Assembly: GCA_022823105.1 (NCBI GenBank) | Contig: JAJDXU010000161.1 | Location: forward strand, 1-7,286 | DNA from: Dehalococcoidia bacterium | GTDB taxonomy: Bacteria > Chloroflexota > Dehalococcoidia > Lucifugimonadales > UBA3495 | Length of the DNA: 7,286 nt | Reading direction: 5' to 3' | Part shown: positions 1 through 5,371 of the stretch, one piece after another | How the letters are laid out: each line of letters opens with the position of its first letter | Position numbering within the stretch: the stretch's first letter is position 1 | The notes under the pieces: generated by a model | Database searches by the model: none | What the model was told of the DNA's origin: nothing | The model's input: only the letters and a program-made list of their open reading frames with translations | Position numbers and translations under genes: made by a program

Positions 1-115
1 GGAACCCGCCCTGCGCCGGAGATTGGCCTATCCGCGCAGCATGTGCAACACTCTAATGATGGTGTAAGCGGTTCAAATGCATAATCCAAAGGCCCCGTCG
101 CCCGCAAGCGCTTCC

Positions 116-145
116 TTGACGTATTCGACGGCAATCGGGTACATT
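116..145 (+). promoter_or_regulatory. Sigma-70-like promoter of the di-iron gene
   Basis: The -35 box TTGACG (116-121) matches TTGACA at five of six positions. An 18-bp spacer leads to TACATT (140-145), which matches TATAAT at four of six. Transcription would start near 152 and leave a leader of about 33 nt before the ATG at 185. This placement argues against the in-frame ATG at 77, which lies upstream of the promoter. The call rests on motif matching only. Confidence 0.5.
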
Positions 146-170
146 GCCAGAGATTTTACGGACCCGGGAT

Positions 171-184
171 TGGGAGGAACGAAC
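171..184 (+). promoter_or_regulatory. Shine-Dalgarno site that decides the start of gene 1
   Basis: GGGAGG followed by AACGAAC places a strong ribosome-binding site 7 nt upstream of the ATG at 185. The longer in-frame ATG at 77 has no comparable site, and the 36 residues it would add look like translated upstream DNA rather than protein. Confidence 0.75.
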
Positions 185-1282
185 ATGACAATTTTGCAGG
201 ATCGCCCCACCGCCGAGATGGAAGAGGCGGTCCAGAATGGTTTCGACCTCTCATGGTTGCAGCAGTTGAAGCAGCAGATTCCCGGCGCCGCCGACGAACT
301 GGCCAACGATCCGACTCTGGCCGAGCACACCCCCGAACTGCTCAACGAATCTCCCAATCAGACCCAGCGCACCCGCGGCGCAATCCCTCGCCACGGCGTT
401 CCCCAGTTCTCCGCCTACACCTTCCGCGACAAGAAGGAAGTGTGGGGCTACAACCTGACCAAGCTGTACCAGGAAGCCGTGTCCCGCCAGTGGTCCTCCG
501 CAACCGACATCCCCTGGGATACGTTGCGCCCATTGCCCGATGACATCGAAGCGGCCCAGTGCCAGTTGGCGACCTTCTTCGCCCAGGTCGAATTCGTCGC
601 GGCCGACGTCCCGGGACGGTTCATCGCCCAGATGTCCCCCGACTACCACGAAGTCCGCATGTTCCTCCTCACCCAGGTGATGGACGAGTCGCGGCACATG
701 GAAGTGTTCCGCAAGAGGGCCTTGGCCAACGGCGGCGGCCTCATGCGCATGATCGACTCCGTCAGCGACGTCACCGGCGGCAGCACCGACAACGCCCGCG
801 AGTTCACCGAAATGTCCAGCCGCCTGCACATCGTCGGCGAGGGCAACGTGCTCACCCTGTTCCGGCTGGGCGAACTCATGGCGTACAACGACGCCGAGAA
901 GGCCATCTACCGCCGCGCCGCCCAGGACGAGGCGCGCCACGTAGCCTTCGGCGTCCTCCACGCGCGCTACATGAACGAGTGCACCCCCAAGCGACGCGAG
1001 GAAATCCACGCCTACCTTGACGAAGCGGAAGACCGCCAGGCCACCGGCAACGGCGGCGAGAACCCGGCCGCCCGCAGCGCCAACCTGACCGCCGACTCCC
1101 TGGCGATCCTGCTGGGCGGCGGCGCCGACAAGGCCGACGAGGGAAAGAAGATTCTCGCGGCCATCCGCCAACGCCAGGTCAAGGAGTACTTCCAGCGGTT
1201 GAAGTCCTGCGGGTTCGACGACCGCATCGAGAACGGCCGGGTGAATCCGGCCCTCCTCGAGGTCTACCAGGCCGCCGCATAA
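185..1282 (+). CDS. Ferritin-like di-iron carboxylate protein, putative oxygenase/oxidase (catalytic paralogue)
   Basis: This 365-residue protein belongs to the ferritin-like superfamily, of the R2/AurF-like oxidative di-iron type. The ligand pattern is complete: E136 in the first helix of the bundle; E168 and H171 in DESRH; E219 in the GEG segment; E249 and H252 in DEARH. Spacings of 32 residues (E136 to E168) and 30 residues (E219 to E249) fit a four-helix di-iron bundle. An upstream segment with VWGYNLTKLYQEAV and DIPWDTL, and a C-terminal helical region with EYFQRLKSCGF, are shared with the next gene. There is no signal peptide or membrane segment, so it should be cytoplasmic. Known relatives of this type activate O2 for N-oxygenation, hydroxylation, desaturation or radical formation; the substrate here cannot be read from sequence. 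The start at 185 is set by a strong Shine-Dalgarno and an upstream promoter. The ligand-less paralogue follows 81 bp downstream. Confidence 0.9.
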   Translation: MTILQDRPTAEMEEAVQNGFDLSWLQQLKQQIPGAADELANDPTLAEHTPELLNESPNQTQRTRGAIPRHGVPQFSAYTFRDKKEVWGYNLTKLYQEAVSRQWSSATDIPWDTLRPLPDDIEAAQCQLATFFAQVEFVAADVPGRFIAQMSPDYHEVRMFLLTQVMDESRHMEVFRKRALANGGGLMRMIDSVSDVTGGSTDNAREFTEMSSRLHIVGEGNVLTLFRLGELMAYNDAEKAIYRRAAQDEARHVAFGVLHARYMNECTPKRREEIHAYLDEAEDRQATGNGGENPAARSANLTADSLAILLGGGADKADEGKKILAAIRQRQVKEYFQRLKSCGFDDRIENGRVNPALLEVYQAAA

Positions 1283-1311
1283 ACCACCCACCGATCGGGA
1301 TCAGAAATGCC

Positions 1312-1344
1312 GATGGCCCGTCGTCCCAGAGTCGGCGGGCCGTC
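1312..1344 (+). terminator. Intercistronic 12-bp RNA hairpin (attenuator or processing site)
   Basis: Arm GATGGCCCGTCG (1312-1323) pairs along its whole length with CGGCGGGCCGTC (1333-1344), with two G-U wobbles and a 9-nt loop. The following bases, TTGCTT, are only weakly T-rich, so this is not a classical strong terminator. It sits between the two paralogous ferritin-like genes and ends 19 nt before the second start codon. It could reduce read-through or protect the upstream mRNA end, and so set the ratio of the two proteins. That role is inference; the pairing is directly visible. Confidence 0.5.
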
Positions 1345-1363
1345 TTGCTTACGGTGAGACGCC

Positions 1364-2572
1364 ATGACAACATCCAACGACGGCCAGAACCCCGACGCCA
1401 ACGACCAGCGGCCGCCCACCGACGACAGCGACCCTACGGGACGCTACCGCTCCTCGGCTGCCGAACGGGTGCAACAGAACGTCGCCGAGGGCGACGGCAC
1501 AGGCGAACCGGTCGAGCCTGCCGCCGACGACCGGCCGGAAGCGGAAACTCCACAGTCGCCCGCCGAACGGTTCCCGTGGATGAAAGACACGCGCCAGTGG
1601 GGCGTACGCGCTCCCCTGACGCCTCACGGACTCACCATTGAGTCAATCGCCATCGGCGTGTACGGCGAGATCCCCGACGAAAGCCGCGAGATGACGCGCA
1701 TGCCCCGCGGCTCCTTCGCCACGCCGGGCATCCCCCGCCTCGACAACTACTCCGTGAACCGCAAGGACGAACTGTGGTCCGACAACGCCGCGACGCTCTA
1801 CGAGGAAGCCATCCAGCGACGCTGGAACGCCATGCAGGACATCGCGTGGGACGAACTGCCCCAGTTGCCGGAGGAGTTGGAGTTGGCCTGGTGCCAGCTG
1901 TGCACCGAGTTGGGCCAGCACGCCACCGCCGAGATCGACACCATCGGCCAGTGGCTGCACCGCATGAACTACGCCTACATCGAGCCCAAGATGTTCCTCG
2001 CCACGCAGGAATTCGACTCGGCCCGCCACTTCGAGGTCATGCGCCAGCGCGCCCTGTGCAACGGCGGAGCGCTGGGCTTGGAATCGCCGGGCATGATGAG
2101 CCGCCGGATGATCGAGACCCGGGCCGGCTGGCCCGAGGTCTCTGTGTCCCTGTACATCGCTCGCGGCACGCTGACCATGCTGCTCTACCGGTTCGGCGCC
2201 CACTTCGCCGCCAACCCGGTCGACCGCCGCATTTTCGCGCTGTGCCTGCAGGACAAAGCGCGGCACATGGCCTACGGCCTCGCGATGCTCAAGCTCACCA
2301 TCGCCGTGAAGGGCGTGGACTTCGGCGTCTCCCTCCGCCGGATCCTGGGCTCCATCGAAAAGGACATGGCCGGCGAGATGAAGGACCCTGTGCTCTGGGA
2401 AGCTCTGGCCATCATCAGCGGCGGTTCAATACGCGGCATGGCCGACGGCAAGGCCGCCGTCGATCGGCTCCGCTCAGACTACATACGCCAGTACGTAAAG
2501 CGCTTGCAGTACACCGGCATCGACAAGCAGGAGAGCGCGCTGCACCCGGACCTGGCGGCAGTGTTGCAGTAA
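1364..2572 (+). CDS. Ferritin-like paralogue lacking all di-iron carboxylate ligands (putative non-catalytic subunit)
   Basis: This 402-residue protein is a clear homologue of the preceding gene product. Residues 177-222 align without gaps to residues 126-171 there, with 18 of 46 identical, and residues 263-301 align without gaps to 214-252. Every carboxylate ligand is replaced: E136 by A187, E168 by S219 (DSARH), E219 by G268 and E249 by K298 (DKARH). Both histidines remain as H222 and H301. A normal di-iron site should therefore not form. Residues 1 to about 68 are an extra, acidic, Pro/Asp/Gln-rich and probably disordered extension. The C-terminus (YVKRLQYTGI) matches the paralogue's EYFQRLKSCGF region. 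The start has GGTGAG 5 nt upstream. By analogy with the beta subunits of bacterial multicomponent monooxygenases it may form a heteromer with its neighbour; a lone structural or regulatory role is also possible. Confidence 0.88.
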   Translation: MTTSNDGQNPDANDQRPPTDDSDPTGRYRSSAAERVQQNVAEGDGTGEPVEPAADDRPEAETPQSPAERFPWMKDTRQWGVRAPLTPHGLTIESIAIGVYGEIPDESREMTRMPRGSFATPGIPRLDNYSVNRKDELWSDNAATLYEEAIQRRWNAMQDIAWDELPQLPEELELAWCQLCTELGQHATAEIDTIGQWLHRMNYAYIEPKMFLATQEFDSARHFEVMRQRALCNGGALGLESPGMMSRRMIETRAGWPEVSVSLYIARGTLTMLLYRFGAHFAANPVDRRIFALCLQDKARHMAYGLAMLKLTIAVKGVDFGVSLRRILGSIEKDMAGEMKDPVLWEALAIISGGSIRGMADGKAAVDRLRSDYIRQYVKRLQYTGIDKQESALHPDLAAVLQ

Positions 2573-2590
2573 CGCGGCCAATCAAAACCC

Positions 2591-2640
2591 CTCCAAAATT
2601 GGTTTTGGGCGGGAACGAAACCCGCCCAAAAGTGTTGGAG
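2591..2640. repeat. REP-like palindromic element, copy A
   Basis: A perfect 11-bp inverted repeat, TTTTGGGCGGG (2603-2613) and CCCGCCCAAAA (2621-2631), encloses the 7-nt loop AACGAAA. An outer pair, CTCCAA (2591-2596) and TTGGAG (2635-2640), could extend the structure across an asymmetric internal loop. The same core recurs at 4155-4175. It fills most of the 93-bp gap after the second ferritin-like gene. No T-tract follows on either strand, so any terminator role is secondary. Confidence 0.7.
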
Positions 2641-2665
2641 AGGTGGCGTAGAATATGCAGCCGCC

Positions 2666-3361
2666 ATGCTGATCTCCTCCGCCAATCTGCTCCCCGACGA
2701 CTTTCCCGCCTTCATCAGGTTGGCGGTGTTGTGCCTCCTCTCCGCCGGCGTCGCGATGTGGGTCAGCGGCTGGTTCCAGGCCATCGTCGCAACCGTGTTC
2801 GGCGACCCGGCCCCCCGCGCCCAGGGCCGGTTGTCCGCCAACCCCCTGCACAACCTGGACGCCGTGGGCACGGCGGTAGCAGCGGTGTCCGGGCTGGGCT
2901 GGGGACGCCAATTGCCGGGCGAGCCCGGACGTCAGGGCCGCTGGCCCTCCATCGCCATCGCGGCGGCAGGGCCCTTGGGAAACGTGACCGTGGCGTTCCT
3001 GCTGGCGGCGCCCGTCAAGGCGGGTTGGTTGGCGTGGGCCATCCCATCTCCCGACAGCCTGGCGCTGGTCATGACGGGCGGCCTGCGGTCGGGAATTTCC
3101 GATGTCGTGGGCCTGCTCATCATCTACAACCTCCTGCACGCCGTGTTCCAGTTCCTGCCCCTGTCGCCGATGCCGGGTTACCGGGTCCTGGCGGTGTTCC
3201 TCCCCGCTAACGCGGCTGAACCACACCGCAGGTTCCAACGGTTCGCGCCCATCCTGCTTGTGGCGCTGATCGCGGCCGACTTCGTGCTGAGACCGGCCCT
3301 GCTGTGGTCCACGGTTTTGCCCATCGCGCAATGGCTGGCCCGCCTGGCCACCGGATTCTGA
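2666..3361 (+). CDS. M50/site-2-protease-like membrane protein with degenerate active site
   Basis: This 231-residue hydrophobic protein follows the layout of YwhC-type (M50, group III) site-2 proteases: an N-terminal membrane helix with the active-site segment, FGDP (45-48), GRLSANPLHNLDAVGT (54-69), GWGRQ (78-82), AGPLGN (101-106), and a late membrane helix ending LPLSPMPGYRVL (164-175). Active relatives carry HExxH just before the FGDP motif. Here the aligned residues are S34, G35 and Q38. The family's usual N..P.PPLDG segment reads Q162..P.SPMPG, so the Asp zinc ligand is P170. No zinc site is expected, and it is probably a proteolytically inactive homologue. Five or so membrane segments are likely. 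ATG 2666 is the only reasonable start; its Shine-Dalgarno is poor or distant. It starts 93 bp after the ferritin-like pair on the same strand and ends 5 bp from the convergent reductase gene. A role in binding or holding a membrane client is inference. Confidence 0.8.
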   Translation: MLISSANLLPDDFPAFIRLAVLCLLSAGVAMWVSGWFQAIVATVFGDPAPRAQGRLSANPLHNLDAVGTAVAAVSGLGWGRQLPGEPGRQGRWPSIAIAAAGPLGNVTVAFLLAAPVKAGWLAWAIPSPDSLALVMTGGLRSGISDVVGLLIIYNLLHAVFQFLPLSPMPGYRVLAVFLPANAAEPHRRFQRFAPILLVALIAADFVLRPALLWSTVLPIAQWLARLATGF

Positions 3362-3366
3362 CGGTC

Positions 3367-4200
3367 TCAGGAGGTCGGACCGAACCGCTCCGTCTTGATT
3401 GTCTCCTCCGGAACGCCCACCGCCAGCAGCGCATCCGCTGCCGCCTCCACGAATCCGGTGGGCCCGCACACGTAACACAACGGCGCCTGCCCGGTCCGGC
3501 GATGACCGCCCAATTCCGCAAGCGACGACAGGCAATCGTCCAGCATGGCCGGATCGACCCGCCTGCCGTATCCGCGCCAACCGACGGGCTGGCGGCGGGT
3601 CAGCGTGTACAGCGTGCTGGACGCGGACGTGCGCTCGGGCAATGTATCCAGCCAATCCCGGTAGATCACGTCCTCCAGCGTGCGAACGGAGTACAGCAGC
3701 AGCGCCGGCAGGGACGGCGCAACGTCCCCGCGGTGCGCCAGGATAGATCGCAGCGGCACGATGCCCGACCCGCCGGCAATCAGCAGCAACGGCCCGCCCA
3801 TCTCAGGCGTCCAGGTGAACGGCCCTCCGATGGGCCCGCGCACCTCCAGTTCATCGCCGGGCTGCACCACCTCATGGAAGTACGGCGACACCTCGCCGTC
3901 GGGGATCAGCTCCACCGTGAGGTCAATCACGTCCAGGGAGTCGGAGGGTGCTGAGGCAATCGAATAAGACCGCTGTGCCTGGTAGCCGTCCGGCGCCGTG
4001 AGACGCACGTCGTAGTGCTGGCCGGCGCGGAATGGCCGAGGCTCAGCCAGCCGCAGCGTGAAAGTCCGCGCCCGATACGTCTCAACCGTTACCCGCTCGA
4101 CCACGGCCGTCTGCCACGAGGAAGGGGCCGGCAAAGCCGCCGTTGGTTGCGAAAGGGCGGGAATGAAACCCGCCCCCTGTTGCTCAAAGTCCGTGGACAT
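3367..4200 (-). CDS. FAD/NAD(P)H oxidoreductase, ferredoxin reductase (FNR) family
   Basis: This 277-residue cytoplasmic flavoprotein has the FNR two-domain layout. The FAD-binding barrel carries RSYS (77-80) with IASAP after it, and GEVSPYFHEVVQPGDELEV leads to RGPIGGPF (121-128). The nucleotide-binding domain has GGSGIVP (143-149), CGPTGF (245-250) and the C-terminal ERFGPT (271-276). There is no 2Fe-2S domain, so it should pass electrons between NAD(P)H and a separate partner. Its ATG follows the stop codon of the molybdopterin enzyme directly (TAGATG), implying translational coupling; sulfite-oxidase-like proteins and FNR proteins are commonly paired in this way. Residues 1-28 precede the usual domain start (near WQTAVVERV), and residues 9-16 are encoded by a palindromic repeat. 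The native start may be further in, or the repeat has lengthened the N-terminus. Confidence 0.9.
   Translation of the reverse strand: MSTDFEQQGAGFIPALSQPTAALPAPSSWQTAVVERVTVETYRARTFTLRLAEPRPFRAGQHYDVRLTAPDGYQAQRSYSIASAPSDSLDVIDLTVELIPDGEVSPYFHEVVQPGDELEVRGPIGGPFTWTPEMGGPLLLIAGGSGIVPLRSILAHRGDVAPSLPALLLYSVRTLEDVIYRDWLDTLPERTSASSTLYTLTRRQPVGWRGYGRRVDPAMLDDCLSSLAELGGHRRTGQAPLCYVCGPTGFVEAAADALLAVGVPEETIKTERFGPTS
4155..4175. repeat. REP-like palindromic element, copy B, inside a reading frame
   Basis: Arms GGGCGGG (4155-4161) and CCCGCCC (4169-4175) flank the loop AATGAAA. The arms match copy A at 2607-2627 exactly, and the loop differs at one base (AACGAAA there). Read on the - strand it encodes GAGFIPAL, residues 9-16 of the reductase as annotated, upstream of the conserved FAD domain. 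Confidence 0.7.
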
Positions 4201-4806
4201 CTAGTCGCCCCAATAGCGCTGCTCTTTCCACGGGTCGCCGTACATGTGGTACCCGTACTGCTCCCAGAAGCCCGGCTGGTCCTGCGGCAGGAACCGGATG
4301 CCCCGCAGCCACTTGGCCGATTTCCAGAAGTACAGGTGTGGCACCACCAGGCGGGCCGGGCCCCCGTGCTCCGGCGCAATGGGCTGGCCGTCGAACTCGA
4401 ATGCCACCATCCCGCGACCCTCGATCACATCCCACGTCGGCAGGTTGGTCGTGTAACCGCCGTAGGAGAAAGCCATCAGGTAGGGCCCGGGGTCACTCAC
4501 TCCCGCGGCGGCCAGCAGGTCGTCGATGGTCACGCCCTTCCACGTGGTGTCCAGCTTGCTCCACTTGGTCACGCAGTGGATGTCGGTGACGATCTCCGTT
4601 TCGGGCAGGCTGCGAAACTGCTCCCAGTTCCACTCGCCCAGCGGCTCTCCGTCAACGCCAACGAGACTGAACGTCCATTGGTCCAGCGGGACCCGTTGCG
4701 TCGGCCCGGCCGTGAGCACCGGAAACCCGCGCTCCAGGTACTGCCCCGGCGGGATGGGACGCGGCGGCGCCTCCCGGCGACGACCAAAAAATCCTCTTGA
4801 GACCAT
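4201..4806 (-). CDS. Sulfite oxidase-like molybdopterin-dependent oxidoreductase (YedY/PF00174-type fold)
   Basis: This 201-residue protein is the catalytic molybdopterin domain of the sulfite oxidase superfamily. DIHCVTKWSKLDTTWKGV (75-92) holds Cys78, the expected Mo thiolate ligand. SYGGYTTNLP (114-123), EHGGPARLVVPHLYFWKSAKW (146-166) and the ending GYHMYGDPWKEQRYWGD are strong family signatures. The N-terminus MVSRGFFGRRRE is charged, with no hydrophobic stretch, so despite adjacent arginines this is not a Tat signal and the enzyme should be cytoplasmic, unlike MsrP/YedY. There is no heme or dimerisation domain. AAGGAG (4822-4817) lies 10 nt before ATG 4806; an in-frame ATG at 4875 would add 23 residues unlike the family and is rejected. 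The FNR reductase follows with no gap, so NAD(P)H-linked reduction or oxidation of a small substrate through the flavoprotein is likely; the substrate is unknown. Confidence 0.92.
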   Translation of the reverse strand: MVSRGFFGRRREAPPRPIPPGQYLERGFPVLTAGPTQRVPLDQWTFSLVGVDGEPLGEWNWEQFRSLPETEIVTDIHCVTKWSKLDTTWKGVTIDDLLAAAGVSDPGPYLMAFSYGGYTTNLPTWDVIEGRGMVAFEFDGQPIAPEHGGPARLVVPHLYFWKSAKWLRGIRFLPQDQPGFWEQYGYHMYGDPWKEQRYWGD

Positions 4807-4910
4807 TGTTTCTGAACTCCTTGAAGGGCCGTACCAATGTGGCATTCGACCCTGAGCGAACTGCGATCCAGGCACAGACCGGGCCGCCGGAGCGGGTGCT
4901 GCCGCAACGA

Positions 4911-4939
4911 ACGGTATCCAAATCGCCCTGCCCTGTCAA
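4911..4939 (-). promoter_or_regulatory. Candidate promoter of the molybdopterin enzyme-reductase pair
   Basis: On the - strand a perfect TTGACA (4939-4934) is followed after 17 nt by TACCGT (4916-4911), a poor -10 with three of six matches. It lies in the 154-bp gap upstream of the molybdopterin gene and would give a leader of about 100 nt. The -35 box is good and the -10 is weak. Confidence 0.35.
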
Positions 4940-4960
4940 ACCGAAACCGGCGGCGCGCTT

Positions 4961-5161
4961 TTATCTCCAGGGCGGCCTGCGCACCATCCAGAAAATGTTG
5001 ATGCCAATCGTCGCGAAAGAGGCTATCCAGAGCAGACTGCCCAGGGTGGGATTCAACGTCAGGCCAATCCCGAGCCCGAGCCCGACATAGAAGATCACCA
5101 CCGCCACCACGAACACCAGGACATGGATTCCGATCCTCACCACCCGCAGCGCTGCCGTCAT
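4961..5161 (-). CDS. Small two-helix membrane protein, function unknown
   Basis: This 66-residue protein has two hydrophobic segments: about residues 8-35 (VRIGIHVLVFVVAVVIFYVG onwards, Gly-rich at its end) and about residues 41-59 (LGSLLWIASFATIGINIFWM). It ends with the basic tail VRRPPWR, which suggests a cytoplasmic C-terminus. I do not recognise the family. Support for a real gene is a strong AAGGAG placed 8 nt before ATG 5161, sensible hydrophobic periodicity and a TAA stop. It lies 154 bp upstream of the molybdopterin gene on the same strand, so they may share a transcript, although a separate promoter may lie between them. The divergent neighbour is the MFS transporter. Confidence 0.75.
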   Translation of the reverse strand: MTAALRVVRIGIHVLVFVVAVVIFYVGLGLGIGLTLNPTLGSLLWIASFATIGINIFWMVRRPPWR

Positions 5162-5303
5162 CGTCGTATCTCCTTGAGCTGACCTCGTTGCGCAACCCCC
5201 AGCCGTGTACGCAACGGATCGTCACATGATACGCCTGCCATCCACCTCCGGATGCCAAAGCGGGCCACGCATCGACGTCAAAACGTTTCACGCCAACCCG
5301 CAC

Positions 5304-5332
5304 TTGCCCGTCACCATGCTCATGGTTACAAT
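5304..5332 (+). promoter_or_regulatory. Sigma-70-like promoter of the MFS gene
   Basis: TTGCCC (5304-5309), a 17-bp spacer and TACAAT (5327-5332, five of six matches to TATAAT) form a well-spaced promoter. Transcription would begin near 5339, about 33 nt before the GTG start at 5372. It lies in the 210-bp divergent region shared with the small membrane protein gene. Confidence 0.55.
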
Positions 5333-5357
5333 CGCCGCATTGTTTTCCCCGCTGCCT

Positions 5358-5371
5358 GGAGGATACCGCCT
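5358..5371 (+). promoter_or_regulatory. Shine-Dalgarno site supporting a GTG start
   Basis: GGAGG (5358-5362) lies 9 nt upstream of GTG 5372, in the same frame as the transporter. The longer in-frame ATG at 5252 lies upstream of the promoter and would add 40 residues rich in Arg, His and Pro that do not resemble a transporter N-terminus. Confidence 0.7.

Noticed and set aside
77..184. Upstream in-frame ATG that would lengthen the di-iron protein by 36 residues
   Set aside because: There is no ribosome-binding site, it lies before the likely promoter at 116-145, and a strong GGGAGG directs initiation at 185.
251..1291. Long - strand open frame of 346 codons opposite the di-iron gene
   Set aside because: It is the antisense shadow of a GC-rich gene, with Val/Gly/Leu-rich repetitive composition and no ribosome-binding site.
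2603..2631. Perfect hairpin read as an intrinsic terminator of the second ferritin-like gene
   Set aside because: No T-tract follows on either strand, and the same core occurs inside another gene, so a dispersed palindrome explains it better.
1774..3210. Long + strand open frame of 478 codons across the ferritin-like and M50-like genes
   Set aside because: It is an out-of-frame shadow, extremely rich in Arg, Pro, Gly and His, and spans two well-supported genes; high GC removes stop codons.
3362..3390. Weak inverted repeat CGGTC...GGACCG at the convergent gene ends as a bidirectional terminator
   Set aside because: The stem is only about five base pairs, has no T-tract and mostly lies inside the reductase coding sequence.
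2582..3655. Long - strand open frame of 357 codons opposite the M50-like gene
   Set aside because: It has Arg/Gly/Gln-rich shadow composition and overlaps two recognisable protein families on other frames.
4801..4820. Twin-arginine export signal on the molybdopterin enzyme
   Set aside because: Adjacent arginines are present, but no hydrophobic segment follows and the next residues are Pro-rich.
4807..4875. Upstream extension of the molybdopterin enzyme to ATG 4875
   Set aside because: The added 23 residues do not fit the family, whose members start near SRGFFGRRR; AAGGAG precedes ATG 4806.
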